Assembly: GCF_003667825.1 (NCBI RefSeq)
Contig: NZ_CP033043.1
Span: forward strand, 4,472,501-4,536,500
DNA: 64,000 nt
Direction of reading: 5' to 3'
DNA from: Metabacillus litoralis
GTDB lineage: Bacteria; Bacillota; Bacilli; Bacillales; Bacillaceae
The notes beneath the pieces are model-generated. The model was not told where the DNA came from. It ran no database searches and saw nothing but the letters and a program-made list of their open reading frames with translations. A program made the translations under genes and the position numbers. Positions 20,925-33,255 of the stretch are shown in pieces (within the stretch, counting starts at the first letter, position 1; every line of letters begins with the position of its first letter).

Positions 20925-23153
20925 TTGCAATTTTTATCAAATCAGTTACTTGAAGGTTTGAATGATAGGCAACAACAAGCGGTAAAAACAACAGATGGTC
21001 CTTTATTGATTATGGCTGGAGCTGGAAGTGGGAAAACAAGAGTATTAACTCATCGAATTGCTTATTTAATGACAGAAAAGCAAATAGCTCCGTGGAATAT
21101 ACTAGCCATTACGTTTACAAATAAAGCAGCAAGAGAAATGAGAGAGAGAATTCAAGGAATTCTTGGTTCTGGCGGAGATGAAATCTGGATTTCTACGTTT
21201 CACTCTATGTGTGTAAGAATTTTACGTCGAGATAGTGACAGAATGGGAATTAATCGTAACTTTTCTATTCTTGATACGACAGATCAATTGTCGGTTATTA
21301 AAACCATTTTAAAAGAGAAAAACCTCGATCCAAAAAAACATGATCCTAGAAGCTTACTAGGGTCCATTAGTAGTGCCAAAAATGAACTGATTACACCTGA
21401 AGAATTTGAAAAACAAGCGGGTAGTCACTATGAACAAATTGTTAGTGATATTTATAAGGATTATCAAAAGAAGCTACGTAAAAACCAGTCACTAGATTTT
21501 GATGACCTCATTATGACAACTATTCAATTATTTCAACGTGTACCAGAAGTACTTGAATCGTATCAAAGAAAGTTTCAGTATATTCATGTTGATGAGTATC
21601 AAGATACGAATAGAGCCCAATATATGCTTGTAAAGCTATTAGCTGCTCGTTTTCAAAATCTATGTGTTGTCGGTGACTCGGATCAATCGATTTATCGCTG
21701 GCGTGGAGCTGACATTGCTAACATCCTTTCATTTGAAAAGGATTATCCTCAAGCAAATGTGATCTTACTAGAACAAAACTATCGTTCTACACAGTTGATC
21801 CTACAAGCAGCAAATGAAGTGATCAAACAAAATTCAAACCGTAAAGCAAAAAATCTATGGACAGAGAATCAGCCGGGCTCCAAAATTACCTATTACCGTG
21901 CTGAGAGTGAATCGGCAGAAGGCCAGTTCGTTGCAGGAAAGATTAAGCAGTTAGTGGATTCCGGTCAAAGAAAGCTTTCTGACATTGCGATTTTATATCG
22001 TACTAATGCTCAATCTCGTATTATTGAGGAAGTTCTGCTGAAGTCGAACTTAAATTATACAATTGTTGGAGGCATTAAGTTCTACGATCGTAAAGAGATT
22101 AAAGATTTACTTGCTTACCTTCGATTAATTGCTAATCCAGATGATGACATAAGCCTAGCTCGGGTTATTAATGTGCCAAAACGTGGTGTAGGTTCAACGT
22201 CATTTGATAAAATCGCGAATTACGCGATCGACCATGATATATCCATTTTTCAGGCTTTAGATGAAATTGAACAAATTGGTGTGAGTGCAAGAGTGATCAA
22301 TGCTCTTACAGATTTCCGGGAAATGATCCGTAATCTTGGGAATATGCAGGATTATCTATCAGTAACAGAGCTTGCAGAAGAAATCATTGAGAAGAGCGAA
22401 TATAGAGAAATGCTGAAGCAGGAAAAAACGTTAGAGGCACAAAGTCGCTTAGAGAATATTGATGAGTTCTTATCTGTTACCCAAACATTCGAAAAGCAAA
22501 ATGAAGATAAAAGTCTTGTTGCTTTTTTAACTGATTTAGCACTTGTTTCAGATATTGATAAACTAGATGAAGATGAGCAAGAGCAAAGTGATGCCCTTGT
22601 CTTAATGACGCTTCACTCTGCGAAAGGTCTTGAATTCCCTGTTGTGTTTTTAATCGGTCTTGAAGAAGGTGTTTTCCCACATAGTCGTTCCTTAATGGAA
22701 GAAGATGAGATGGAAGAGGAGCGCCGTCTTGCCTATGTAGGGATTACAAGAGCGGAGCAGGAGCTTTTCCTTTCTAATGCCCAAATGCGTACGTTATTTG
22801 GTAAAACGAATATGAATCCAGAATCCCGTTTTATTAGAGAAATTCCAAGCGAATTAATCGAAAATCTGAATGAACAAGCAAAGAAATCTGTTTCATCCTT
22901 CAGTGCAGCTCGTCGTCAAGAACGCCAAGAAAAGCGACCACCGGTATCTCGACCTGTAGTCACACCTTCATCAACAGGAGGAGAAGCTATTTCTTGGGCT
23001 GTTGGTGATAAAGCTGAACATAAAAAATGGGGAATTGGTACAGTTGTAAGTGTAAAAGGCTCCGGAGAAGGAAAGGAATTAGATATTGCTTTCCCAAGCC
23101 CAGTCGGAATAAAACGACTATTAGCTGCATTTGCACCTATTAATCGGGTTTAA
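20925..23153 (+). CDS. pcrA: ATP-dependent DNA helicase PcrA
   Basis: About 742 aa, UvrD/Rep family 3'-5' helicase for DNA repair, rolling-circle plasmid replication and removal of RecA filaments. Helicase motifs in order: Q-motif LNDRQQQAV, Walker [60 protein letters not shown] and YVGITRAEQ, then the C-terminal [12 protein letters not shown] domain that binds RNA polymerase. Start uncertain: GTG codons lie at 20913 and 20916. I prefer TTG 20925, which gives [12 protein letters not shown] aligned with B. subtilis PcrA and suits the GGGTGGTGG site. Confidence 0.95.
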   Translation: MQFLSNQLLEGLNDRQQQAVKTTDGPLLIMAGAGSGKTRVLTHRIAYLMTEKQIAPWNILAITFTNKAAREMRERIQGILGSGGDEIWISTFHSMCVRILRRDSDRMGINRNFSILDTTDQLSVIKTILKEKNLDPKKHDPRSLLGSISSAKNELITPEEFEKQAGSHYEQIVSDIYKDYQKKLRKNQSLDFDDLIMTTIQLFQRVPEVLESYQRKFQYIHVDEYQDTNRAQYMLVKLLAARFQNLCVVGDSDQSIYRWRGADIANILSFEKDYPQANVILLEQNYRSTQLILQAANEVIKQNSNRKAKNLWTENQPGSKITYYRAESESAEGQFVAGKIKQLVDSGQRKLSDIAILYRTNAQSRIIEEVLLKSNLNYTIVGGIKFYDRKEIKDLLAYLRLIANPDDDISLARVINVPKRGVGSTSFDKIANYAIDHDISIFQALDEIEQIGVSARVINALTDFREMIRNLGNMQDYLSVTELAEEIIEKSEYREMLKQEKTLEAQSRLENIDEFLSVTQTFEKQNEDKSLVAFLTDLALVSDIDKLDEDEQEQSDALVLMTLHSAKGLEFPVVFLIGLEEGVFPHSRSLMEEDEMEEERRLAYVGITRAEQELFLSNAQMRTLFGKTNMNPESRFIREIPSELIENLNEQAKKSVSSFSAARRQERQEKRPPVSRPVVTPSSTGGEAISWAVGDKAEHKKWGIGTVVSVKGSGEGKELDIAFPSPVGIKRLLAAFAPINRV

Positions 23154-23185
23154 TGATATAGAACCTAGAAATCAATTTTCGGTAG

Positions 23186-25225
<2,040 letters not shown>

Positions 25226-25271
25226 CAAACAGTCCTAGCGAAATGTATAAAATAAGAGGTGTGGACTTAAA

Positions 25272-26462
25272 TTGAAAAAGAAACTATTTATGGTGTTAAC
25301 AAGCATGTTTCTATTAACTGCCTGTGCACCTAACTTTGGAGAGCAAGAGGAAATCGTGCAGGAAACAGAGGATGAATCAAAGGAAACAGCGATTATCCCC
25401 AAATATAATATTTCAGATTCTTACTACAAAATGATACTACCTTTCAAGGCAGGGGAAGCGAGAGGACTTGTTTCACAGCAGTTAAACACACGCTTAGATA
25501 TTGATGAATTTGAAACGGGATTAATGAGAGTGGCGCAGGATACATTCCCAACTGAAAAGGAATATTTATATCAAGAGGGACAGTATTTAAAAGGTGATGT
25601 AATAAACAGCTGGTTAAAAAGAAAGCTAACCGGAAAAGCACTAGAAGAAGCACAAGCTGCAGCCAAAGAAGATGAAAAAGAATATGTAGAGCTTGGCTTG
25701 AACCCAGCACTTCCTGAGGGAAATGACAATCTGGAACAAAAAAATAAAGAAAACCCAATCTATTTAGCTCATATGCTTGAGCATAACTACTTAATTCGTA
25801 ATGACGATACAGTGGAATTAGGTGGTGTTGTGATCGGTTTAGCGATGAATTCTGTTTACTATTTTAAACAAGAAGACGGATATGCTAGGGAGCATAAAAT
25901 AAGTAGGGAAGAAATTTTATCCAAAGGAAACGAAATAGCGCAGGAAGTTATTAATCGAGTGAGAAAAACAAAAGGATTAGAAAATGTTCCAATTGTGTTT
26001 GCTTTATATGAACAAGAGGAAAAATCCTCGATTGTACCTGGTAACTTTATTGCGAAAAACGTCGTAAAACAAGGCAGTAATTCTTTAGGGAAATGGGAAG
26101 AAATTGATGAAGAATATTACTTTTTCCCATCAACAGAAGGAACGAAAGCTTACCGTGATGATGCACAAATGTTTAATCGATTTAAACAGGATATTGAAGA
26201 GTTTTTCCCTAATTACACTGGGGTAATCGGAAAAGCTTTCTATAAAAATGGTGAATTAAACTATCTGGATATTGAAATTCCAATGCAATTCTATGGAAAA
26301 GCTGAGGTTGTCGCTTTTACTCAATTTGTTACAGGCAAGGTCATGGATTACTTCCCAGACTACATTTCTCTTGAAGTGAATATTATGTCTAACTCTGGAC
26401 AAGAAGCTCTTGTTCTAAAGGAACCAAATCAAGAAATACCAACAGTTCATATATATAAATAA
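25272..26462 (+). CDS. CamS family sex-pheromone lipoprotein (YerH)
   Basis: 396 aa with a TTG start behind AAGAGGTG. A short lipoprotein signal ends in the lipobox LTAC (Cys about residue 18). The mature part matches the CamS family, whose enterococcal and staphylococcal members release a pheromone heptapeptide from the signal peptide. B. subtilis YerH occupies the same place after ligA. Role in bacilli unknown; it is expected to be membrane-anchored outside. An intrinsic terminator follows at once. Confidence 0.9.
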   Translation: MKKKLFMVLTSMFLLTACAPNFGEQEEIVQETEDESKETAIIPKYNISDSYYKMILPFKAGEARGLVSQQLNTRLDIDEFETGLMRVAQDTFPTEKEYLYQEGQYLKGDVINSWLKRKLTGKALEEAQAAAKEDEKEYVELGLNPALPEGNDNLEQKNKENPIYLAHMLEHNYLIRNDDTVELGGVVIGLAMNSVYYFKQEDGYAREHKISREEILSKGNEIAQEVINRVRKTKGLENVPIVFALYEQEEKSSIVPGNFIAKNVVKQGSNSLGKWEEIDEEYYFFPSTEGTKAYRDDAQMFNRFKQDIEEFFPNYTGVIGKAFYKNGELNYLDIEIPMQFYGKAEVVAFTQFVTGKVMDYFPDYISLEVNIMSNSGQEALVLKEPNQEIPTVHIYK

Positions 26463-26499
26463 AAAAACAAGCTAAGATTCGTTCTTAGCTTGTTTTTTT
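26463..26499 (+). terminator. Terminator after the camS-type gene
   Basis: AACAAGCTAAGA pairs with TCTTAGCTTGTT around a short loop and runs into seven T. It ends the pcrB-pcrA-ligA-camS transcript. The preceding A run may let it work in both directions. Confidence 0.92.
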
Positions 26500-26648
26500 C
26501 TGCTCAACATTAGATTTGAGGTATTAATCATTTCTATATATTTAGCTGCATACGAATGAAGCATGAATGGTTAAAGACATGGAAATGTTTTTAACTATTC
26601 TTTTTTGGTCTAAACCTTTCAATTAAATTTTCGGGGAGGCGAAGGAAT

Positions 26649-28196
26649 ATGGTAGTACCTTACAAGCACGAACCGTTTACTGATTTTTCTGTGGAAGGAA
26701 ATAAACAGGCACTAGAGGATGGCCTTCATGTTGTTCAATCTTATTTGAATAATGATTATGATTTAGTGATTGGTGGAAAGCGCTATTCTACAAAAGATAA
26801 GATCGTTTCCGTGAATCCAGCCAATAAGCAGGAAGTGATAGGCACGGTCTCAAAGGCAACGAGGGAACATGCAGAGAAAGCGATGCAAATTGCAGATCAA
26901 ACATTTAACACATGGCGTAAAACAAAGCCTGAAATGAGAGCGGATATTTTATTTCGTGCAGCAGCTATTGTTCGCAGACGAAAGCATGAGTTTTCTGCAT
27001 TATTAATAAAAGAAGTAGGAAAACCATGGAATGAAGCTGATGCTGATACAGCTGAAGCCATTGATTTTATGGAATATTACGGACGGCAAATGCTAGATTT
27101 AAAAGATGGTATTTCTGTAGAAAGTCGCCCAATTGAATACAACCGTTTTAATTACATACCACTTGGTGTTGGTATCGTGATTTCTCCATGGAATTTTGCC
27201 TTTGCTATTATGGCAGGAATGACAGCAGCAGCTCTTGTTTCTGGTAACACAGTATTGTTGAAGCCTGCAAGTACAACACCTGTTGTTGCGGCAAAGTTTA
27301 TTGAGGTGCTAGAGGAAGCTGGCTTACCCGCTGGTGTTGTTAACTACGTACCTGGAAGTGGTTCAGAGGTTGGTGACTATTTAGTCGATCATCCTCGTAC
27401 TAGATTCATTAGCTTTACAGGCTCTAGAGATGTAGGTGTGAGAATTTATGAACGAGCGGCCAAAGTACATGAGGGGCAAAAATGGCTCAAGCGTGTGATC
27501 GCCGAAATGGGTGGTAAAGATACAATCGTTGTTGATCAGTCAGCTGATTTAGAATTGGCTGCACAATCCATTGTGGCATCTGCATTTGGCTTTTCCGGAC
27601 AAAAATGTTCTGCATGTTCTCGGGCAGTCATCCTTGAAGATGTATACCAACCTGTATTAGATAGGGTGATTGAACTCACTAAAAATCTATCAGTAGGGGA
27701 AACAAAAGATCGTTCTGTGTATATGGGGCCTGTTATTGATCAAGCAGCCTACGATAAGATTATGAGTTATATAGATATTGGTAAAGAAGAAGGACGTTTA
27801 GTAGCCGGGGGAAAAGGTGATGACTCAAAGGGCTATTTCATTGAGCCAACAGTATTTGCCGACGTAGATGAAAATGCGCGACTTATGAAGGAGGAAATCT
27901 TTGGCCCTGTTGTTGCTTTCTGTAAGGCTAAGGATTTTGATCATGCCCTTGAAATTGCTAATAACACTGATTATGGTCTAACAGGTGCAGTGTTAACAAA
28001 TAATCGAGAGCATATTGAAAAGGCACGAGAAGATTTTCATGTTGGAAATCTTTATTTTAACCGTGGCTGTACAGGAGCCATTGTTGGTTATCAACCGTTT
28101 GGTGGATTTAATATGTCTGGTACAGATTCTAAAGCAGGTGGACCAGATTATTTACTTCTTCATATGCAAGCAAAAACAACATCTGAATTGTTATAA
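26649..28196 (+). CDS. pruA: L-glutamate gamma-semialdehyde (P5C) dehydrogenase
   Basis: 515 aa of the aldehyde dehydrogenase family, subgroup RocA/PutC. It oxidises glutamate semialdehyde to glutamate with NAD, the last step of proline and arginine breakdown. Seen: [30 protein letters not shown]-like [17 protein letters not shown], the catalytic Glu in IAEMGGKD, the catalytic Cys in [12 protein letters not shown], and EEIFGPVVA. It stands alone between two terminators, with a proline symporter gene downstream, which supports proline use. rocA would be an equally fitting name. Confidence 0.93.
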   Translation: MVVPYKHEPFTDFSVEGNKQALEDGLHVVQSYLNNDYDLVIGGKRYSTKDKIVSVNPANKQEVIGTVSKATREHAEKAMQIADQTFNTWRKTKPEMRADILFRAAAIVRRRKHEFSALLIKEVGKPWNEADADTAEAIDFMEYYGRQMLDLKDGISVESRPIEYNRFNYIPLGVGIVISPWNFAFAIMAGMTAAALVSGNTVLLKPASTTPVVAAKFIEVLEEAGLPAGVVNYVPGSGSEVGDYLVDHPRTRFISFTGSRDVGVRIYERAAKVHEGQKWLKRVIAEMGGKDTIVVDQSADLELAAQSIVASAFGFSGQKCSACSRAVILEDVYQPVLDRVIELTKNLSVGETKDRSVYMGPVIDQAAYDKIMSYIDIGKEEGRLVAGGKGDDSKGYFIEPTVFADVDENARLMKEEIFGPVVAFCKAKDFDHALEIANNTDYGLTGAVLTNNREHIEKAREDFHVGNLYFNRGCTGAIVGYQPFGGFNMSGTDSKAGGPDYLLLHMQAKTTSELL

Positions 28197-28201
28197 AAAC
28201 A

Positions 28202-28234
28202 AAGGGGCTGTCCAATTCTACTGGACGCCCCTTG
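28202..28234. terminator. Bidirectional terminator between pruA and the membrane-protein gene
   Basis: AAGGGGCTGTCCA pairs with TGGACGCCCCTT with one mismatch, around TTCTAC. It lies between two converging genes and can serve both. Confidence 0.75.
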
Positions 28235-28249
28235 TTATTGTCTATATTA

Positions 28250-28669
28250 TTATCCATTCCAATAAAGTCGTTCTTCTCGGTTCTCTTGTTGAGGATAGGG
28301 CTCATATTCCTCAGTCTCATCTTTTTCCTCTTTTAACTGTGGTTGTACTTGTTTGTTGGTCGTTCTTGTTTCTTCTATAGGGGCTAATCTTTGTGTTGAA
28401 ACAGCTCTAATAAGTTCAGAGGTAAGCTCACTACGCTTTTGATACTCAATAATAAACGCAGCAAGGGCAATGATTATTCCGCCACCTACTAAACAAGTTA
28501 AGTATGGTCCAAGGGAGCCAATCAATTGTAACAGCATAAATTGAACAGAGCCGCCGTACATCTCTCTTTCTTCCTCTACAGCTTTAAATGCCATGGATAC
28601 ATGATTTATGATGCCGCCTGCTCCAAGCAGGATTAATAACCCACCAAAGCCAATTAAAAATTTTTTCAA
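28250..28669 (-). CDS. Hypothetical two-span membrane protein
   Basis: About 139 aa. I do not recognise a family. Two hydrophobic segments (residues about 2-23, FLIGFGGLLILLGAGGI, and about 50-75, LTCLVGGGIIIALAAFII) are followed by a hydrophilic, Gln/Glu-rich cytoplasmic-type tail. TTG 28669 is preferred as the start since AGGAG lies 8 nt upstream; a GTG at 28678 is possible but too close. It is convergent with pruA, with no informative partner. Confidence 0.6.
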   Translation of the reverse strand: MKKFLIGFGGLLILLGAGGIINHVSMAFKAVEEEREMYGGSVQFMLLQLIGSLGPYLTCLVGGGIIIALAAFIIEYQKRSELTSELIRAVSTQRLAPIEETRTTNKQVQPQLKEEKDETEEYEPYPQQENREERLYWNG

Positions 28670-28679
28670 TGATATCACT

Positions 28680-29117
28680 CCTGACGGAAATTATCCTTGT
28701 CCAATTTTATCACGAATGGAGAGTTTCCTCCAGAAATTCAAAAAAGCCCCATTTAAAGAAAAGGAAAAAACGAAAAAATTTCTTTTATAAATCTAACTAA
28801 ATTAGAAATGGGATAGACAATTCTCATCAAAAACCATGTGCAAAACCTCGAGTTTTGCGAACTTAATTTTATGAATTTTTATGAATAGATATAATCTATA
28901 GTAGGATATTTTGCCTATTTGATACGTTTTTGTGAATATTTATTCATTTTCCATTTTTGTTACAATCGGAAAATTTGTTCGGTTTGTCAAACTATGTTAC
29001 GATATTATACGAGTTTTGCGTTTGGTTGTCCTTTTAAACTATTTTATTCATTCATCATGAAATTGCATAAGCCTGCATAAGGATTTGGTGATAGCTCATT
29101 TAGGAGGTGAAGCATTC
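28680..29117. other. Regulatory gap upstream of the proline symporter operon
   Basis: About 440 bp, very AT-rich in the middle. It must contain promoters for the small protein and symporter genes. Candidate -10 elements exist (GATATAAT near 28890; TATTATAC near 29004), but none has a convincing -35 at the correct distance. I found no clear sigma-B promoter of the type known for B. subtilis opuE. No reading frame with a good ribosome binding site apart from the one at 29118. Confidence 0.35.
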
Positions 29118-29219
29118 ATGGAACATGCATTATCTGGAGCAACGTGGTTTTGGTTATTTGTCCCAATGTTAGCATTAGTGGCACTATCAATCATTACAAA
29201 CTTTACTGAAAGGGAGTGA
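29118..29219 (+). CDS. Small membrane protein preceding the sodium/proline symporter (33 aa)
   Basis: A 33-codon frame with an excellent site AGGAGGTG before its ATG: MEHALSGATWFW, then one membrane segment (LFVPMLALVALSIIT) and a short polar tail NFTERE. It ends 7 nt before the GTG start of the symporter gene, whose ribosome binding site overlaps its last codons, so the two are very probably translationally coupled. It resembles the small accessory proteins annotated beside sodium:solute symporters. Whether it is a needed subunit is an inference. Confidence 0.75.
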   Translation: MEHALSGATWFWLFVPMLALVALSIITNFTERE

Positions 29220-29226
29220 GGAATTA

Positions 29227-30690
29227 GTGGAAACAGGTGTTTTAGTAACATTTATCATTTATTTAGTTGGTATGTTAGGAATCGGGATCGCTGCGTACAA
29301 AATGACTAGTGATCTATCAGACTATGTTTTAGGTGGGAGACGACTTGGACCTGGTGTTGCTGCACTTAGTGCCGGTGCATCGGATATGAGTAGTTGGTTA
29401 CTACTAGGTTTACCTGGTGCAGTGTATGCATCTGGTGGTATGAACCAAATTTGGATTGCAGTAGGTTTAGCAATTGGTGCGTATTTAAACTGGCAATTCG
29501 TTGCGAAACGTCTTCGTTCGTATACAGAAGTTGCAAATGACTCAATTACGATTCCAGATTTCTTTGAAAATCGTTTTAAAGATGGCTCTAAGCTATTACG
29601 TGTTATCTCTGCATTAGTTATTTTGTTATTCTTTACGTTCTATACTTCATCAGGCATGGTTGGGGGAGCGAAGTTGTTTGAAGCTTCATTCGGCCTATCT
29701 TATACACAAGCACTTTGGATTGGTGCAATTGTTATCATTTCTTACACATTCCTTGGAGGTTTCTTAGCAGTAAGCTGGACTGATTTTATTCAAGGAATTC
29801 TAATGTTCTTAGCATTAATTATTGTTCCAATTGTTGCAGTTAACAAACTAGGTGGCTGGGGTGAAACAGTAAACTCAGTTGGTGAAATTGATCCAATTTA
29901 TCTTGATGCATTTTCTGGTATGTCAGCATTAGCGATTATTTCTTTACTTGCATGGGGATTAGGATACTTTGGTCAGCCTCATATCTTAACTCGTTTTATG
30001 GCATTACGTTCTAAAAAAGATGTACCAAAAGCACGTATGATCGGTACAGTTTGGATGGTATTTGCTTTATTCGGAGCGATCTTCACAGGATTTGCTGGTA
30101 TTGCTTACTTTGCAGATGCACCAATTGCAGATGGAGAGCAAGTATTTATCATGTTCACACAAGTTCTATTTGATCCGTGGGTATCTGGTATTCTATTAGC
30201 TGCGATCTTAGCTGCTATTATGAGTACAATTGATTCTCAGCTATTAGTATCATCAAGTGCTGTAGCAGAGGATTTCTATAAAGCTATTTTAAGAAAAGAA
30301 GCTTCTGAAAAAGAACTAGTATGGGTTGGTCGTATCTCAGTTGCGGCTATTGCATTGATTGCTATTTTACTAGCTTCAAATCCAGACAGCTCTGTATTAG
30401 ATTTAGTAAGTTATGCTTGGGCAGGATTTGGCGCTGCATTTGGTCCTGTAATCATTCTCTCCCTTTTCTGGAAACGAATGAATCGTTGGGGAGCATTGGC
30501 TGGAATGATCGTAGGAGCAGTTACAGTTGTGGTATGGAAACAATTAACGACTTCAGGGGCTATTCCATTTAGCCTTTACGAAATCGTACCAGGTTTCATC
30601 TTAGCATGGATCGCTGTCCTAATTGTCAGCCTAGCGACAGGAGCTCCTTCTAAAGAAATCGAAGAAGAGTTCGAACAAGCAAAAGCATAA
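29227..30690 (+). CDS. Sodium/proline symporter (PutP/OpuE family)
   Basis: 487 aa, about 13 membrane segments, SSS family. Imports proline with sodium. The typical YVLGGRRLGPGVAALSAGASDMSSWLLLG stretch (residues about 33-61) includes the sodium-site Ser/Asp region of PutP; GGFLAVSWTDFIQG and MSTIDSQLLVSSSA follow. GTG start at 29227. The position matches B. subtilis opuE (osmoprotective proline uptake), but the neighbouring P5C dehydrogenase gene also suits nutritional uptake (putP). Confidence 0.92.
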   Translation: METGVLVTFIIYLVGMLGIGIAAYKMTSDLSDYVLGGRRLGPGVAALSAGASDMSSWLLLGLPGAVYASGGMNQIWIAVGLAIGAYLNWQFVAKRLRSYTEVANDSITIPDFFENRFKDGSKLLRVISALVILLFFTFYTSSGMVGGAKLFEASFGLSYTQALWIGAIVIISYTFLGGFLAVSWTDFIQGILMFLALIIVPIVAVNKLGGWGETVNSVGEIDPIYLDAFSGMSALAIISLLAWGLGYFGQPHILTRFMALRSKKDVPKARMIGTVWMVFALFGAIFTGFAGIAYFADAPIADGEQVFIMFTQVLFDPWVSGILLAAILAAIMSTIDSQLLVSSSAVAEDFYKAILRKEASEKELVWVGRISVAAIALIAILLASNPDSSVLDLVSYAWAGFGAAFGPVIILSLFWKRMNRWGALAGMIVGAVTVVVWKQLTTSGAIPFSLYEIVPGFILAWIAVLIVSLATGAPSKEIEEEFEQAKA

Positions 30691-30698
30691 ATCTTTTA

Positions 30699-30735
30699 AA
30701 AAAGTAGGGGCCTCAGTCAGGCTCCTACTTTTTTC
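30699..30735 (+). terminator. Terminator after the proline symporter gene
   Basis: AAAAGTAGGGGCCT pairs with AGGCTCCTACTTTT around CAGTC, followed by T. Strong intrinsic terminator. Confidence 0.92.
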
Positions 30736-30798
30736 TTTAGGGGCAATTTTCTCATTTTTTCATAGGATATAGTAATGATGATTTGAGGAGGGTGTGCC

Positions 30799-31185
30799 GT
30801 GAGGAATAATGATCCAATGAGGATGATGAATGAGTTTTTTCAAAGTCGTCCAAAGCGTACACTTTTAGATTCCATTGATGATGCGTTTCGTAAAACAGCA
30901 TCAAAAGCAGGCTTTTCAGTTGATGTAAAAGAAACATCTGAACACTTCAACATTCTTGCTGAATTGCCTGGTGTGCCTAAGGAAGATATTAATGTAGAAA
31001 TTCGGGGTGACGATGTTGTGATTGAAGTAAAAGAACAAGGTCACCAAGACAGGAGCATCGGTGGAGTTCAAAGTGTATCATTGCCCCATTATGTATTGAG
31101 ACGAAATATGAAGGCTAGTTATAAACATGGCTTGCTGAAAATTCAGCTAGATAAAAAGAAGCCGAAGAAGATTGAGATTGAATAA
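30799..31185 (+). CDS. Small heat-shock protein, Hsp20/alpha-crystallin family
   Basis: 128 aa. An N-terminal arm (about 35 residues) precedes an alpha-crystallin domain: VDVKETSEHFNILAELPGVPKEDINVEI, then YVLRRNMKASYKHGLLKIQL containing the conserved G-L-L motif. Such proteins are ATP-independent holdases. The canonical C-terminal I-x-I motif appears as KIEIE at the extreme end. GTG start behind GAGGAGGG. It is not part of the usual B. subtilis order here. No CIRCE or CtsR operator is evident. Confidence 0.85.
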   Translation: MRNNDPMRMMNEFFQSRPKRTLLDSIDDAFRKTASKAGFSVDVKETSEHFNILAELPGVPKEDINVEIRGDDVVIEVKEQGHQDRSIGGVQSVSLPHYVLRRNMKASYKHGLLKIQLDKKKPKKIEIE

Positions 31186-31193
31186 TATTTGAG

Positions 31194-31221
31194 CCGCTGG
31201 CGTGGTGCTAGCGGTTTGTTT
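31194..31221 (+). terminator. Terminator after hsp20
   Basis: CCGCTGGC (31194-31201) pairs with GCTAGCGG (31207-31214), one G-U pair, then TTTGTTT. Confidence 0.7.
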
Positions 31222-31224
31222 GTG

Positions 31225-31239
31225 CCGAATTTTGTCGAA
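31225..31239. repeat. Copy of the CCGAATTTTGTCGAA element
   Basis: Exact second copy of the 15-mer at 11421-11435. Here it precedes the 21-bp array that starts at 31263. Confidence 0.6.
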
Positions 31240-31262
31240 AATCTAATATAATAAGGAATTTA

Positions 31263-31355
31263 GCAAATAAAAGTACTCAACTAGCAAATAAAACTCTCAA
31301 AATGGCAAATAAATCGTTAAAAACAGCAAATAAATTTTAGAAATTGGCAAATAAA
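31263..31355. repeat. Five-copy direct repeat array, 21-bp period (GCAAATAAA core)
   Basis: GCAAATAAA begins at 31263, 31284, 31305, 31326 and 31347, always 21 bp apart, with variable 12-nt spacers. The period is identical to that of the array at 660-733, but the core differs (GCAAATAAA versus ATCGNAGATAA). It lies in the gap between hsp20 and gatC. Confidence 0.8.
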
Positions 31356-31479
31356 TGAAAGGGGAGACAACTTTGCCTCAACTGTGGTTGCTTTTCACTA
31401 CAATTGTTGATTAACTATATGTTCATTTGGTATCATCAGAGTATTGTGATTGTACGATTTTGTGGAGGTGAGAGGAAAG

Positions 31480-31770
31480 ATGTCTAGAATTTCGACAGAT
31501 CAAGTAAAACACGTTGCAAATTTAGCTCGTTTAGCCATTACTGAAGATGATGCAGAGCTTTTTGCCAAGCAATTAGATGCCATTATTACGTTTGCTGAGC
31601 AGTTAAACGAAGTAGATACAGAAAATGTGAAACCAACATCACATGTGTTAGACATGAAAAATGTGATGAGAGAAGATGTTCCGAAAAAAGGTTTAGACAA
31701 TGAAGAAGTTGTTAAAAATGCGCCAGATCATGAAGATGGATATATTCGTGTACCATCTATCTTAGAATAA
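31480..31770 (+). CDS. gatC: Asp-tRNA(Asn)/Glu-tRNA(Gln) amidotransferase subunit C
   Basis: 96 aa, identical in length to B. subtilis GatC. ATG 31480, preceded by GAGAGGAAAG, gives [20 protein letters not shown]. GatC is the small helical clamp that stabilises GatA on GatB in the enzyme that corrects Glu-tRNA(Gln) to Gln-tRNA(Gln). First gene of gatCAB; 13 bp before gatA. Confidence 0.97.
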   Translation: MSRISTDQVKHVANLARLAITEDDAELFAKQLDAIITFAEQLNEVDTENVKPTSHVLDMKNVMREDVPKKGLDNEEVVKNAPDHEDGYIRVPSILE

Positions 31771-31783
31771 GGGAGGGACAAGC

Positions 31784-33241
31784 ATGGCACTTTTTGATCA
31801 CAAAATATCAGAATTAAAAGAACTTTTACATAAAAAAGAAATCACTGTTTCTGATTTAGTTGACGAATCTTATAAACGAATTCAAGAAGTTGACGATAAA
31901 GTTGGTGCGTTTCTTGCGTTAAATGAAGATCAAGCACGTACATATGCAAAAGAATTAGATGAAGCATTAAATAGCCGAAATGAGTTCGGGTTATTATTTG
32001 GTATGCCAATTGGTGTAAAAGATAATATCGTTACGAAAGGCCTACGCACAACCTGTGCAAGTAAAATCTTAGAAAACTTTGATCCTATTTATGATGCAAC
32101 AGTTGTAAAGCATCTTCAAAATGCAGAGGCTGTTACAATTGGAAAATTAAATATGGACGAGTTTGCAATGGGCTCTTCAACAGAAAACTCTAGCATAAAG
32201 ACAACACGTAATCCATGGAATCTTGAAACTGTTCCAGGTGGATCAAGCGGTGGTTCTGCGGCGGCGGTTGCAGCAGGAGAGGTACCGTTCTCATTAGGAT
32301 CTGATACAGGTGGTTCCATTCGTCAACCTGCAGCATTTTGTGGAGTTGTTGGCTTAAAGCCTACATATGGACGTGTGTCTCGTTTTGGTTTAGTAGCATT
32401 TGCGTCATCACTAGATCAAATTGGACCTGTAACACGTTCTGTTGAAGACAACGCATTTCTTTTACAAGCCATTTCTGGAGTTGATGAAATGGATTCAACA
32501 TCAGCAAATGTAGAAGTACCAGATTTCCTTTCATCTTTAACAGGTGATGTAAAAGGCTTAAAAATCGCTGTGCCGAAAGAATACCTAGGCGAAGGTGTTA
32601 CCGAAGAAGTAAAGCAATCTGTTCTTGATGCTCTAAAAGTATTAGAGGGACTTGGTGCAACATGGGAAGAGGTATCGTTACCACATTCAAAATATGCACT
32701 GGCGACTTATTACTTATTATCTTCATCAGAAGCATCTGCCAACTTAGCTCGTTTTGATGGTGTTCGTTATGGCCATCGTTCAGATAATGCAGAGAACTTA
32801 ATTGAATTATACAAGCAAAGCCGTGCAGAAGGCTTCGGTAATGAAGTAAAGCGTCGTATTATGCTTGGAACATATGCATTAAGCTCTGGATACTATGATG
32901 CTTATTATAAAAAGGCACAAAAAGTCCGTACATTAATTAAAAAAGATTTTGAAGATGTGTTTGAAAAATATGATGTGATTATCGGACCTACTACTCCAAC
33001 ACCTGCGTTTAAAATTGGTGAAAACGTCAAAGATCCAATGACAATGTATGCAAACGATATTTTAACGATTCCTGTTAACTTAGCAGGTGTGCCGGGAATC
33101 TCTGTTCCTTGTGGATTATCAAATGGATTACCACTAGGATTACAAATTATCGGAAGGCATTTTGATGAAAGCACAGTTTACCGCGTTGCACATGCGTTTG
33201 AGCAAGCAACAGATCATCATAAAGCAAAACCTGAATTGTAA
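31784..33241 (+). CDS. gatA: Glu-tRNA(Gln) amidotransferase subunit A
   Basis: 485 aa, amidase-signature enzyme that releases ammonia from glutamine. The Ser-cisSer-Lys triad is visible at Lys79 (IGVKDN), Ser154 (PGGSSGGS) and Ser178 (TGGSIRQ), all at the family positions. GGGAGG precedes the ATG. The middle gene of gatCAB, 14 bp before gatB. Confidence 0.98.
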   Translation: MALFDHKISELKELLHKKEITVSDLVDESYKRIQEVDDKVGAFLALNEDQARTYAKELDEALNSRNEFGLLFGMPIGVKDNIVTKGLRTTCASKILENFDPIYDATVVKHLQNAEAVTIGKLNMDEFAMGSSTENSSIKTTRNPWNLETVPGGSSGGSAAAVAAGEVPFSLGSDTGGSIRQPAAFCGVVGLKPTYGRVSRFGLVAFASSLDQIGPVTRSVEDNAFLLQAISGVDEMDSTSANVEVPDFLSSLTGDVKGLKIAVPKEYLGEGVTEEVKQSVLDALKVLEGLGATWEEVSLPHSKYALATYYLLSSSEASANLARFDGVRYGHRSDNAENLIELYKQSRAEGFGNEVKRRIMLGTYALSSGYYDAYYKKAQKVRTLIKKDFEDVFEKYDVIIGPTTPTPAFKIGENVKDPMTMYANDILTIPVNLAGVPGISVPCGLSNGLPLGLQIIGRHFDESTVYRVAHAFEQATDHHKAKPEL

Positions 33242-33255
33242 GGGGTGAGAAAATA

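Noticed and set aside
28608..28790. 60-codon plus-strand frame near the hypothetical membrane protein gene
   Set aside because: Antisense to the start of the better supported minus-strand gene and without a ribosome binding site.
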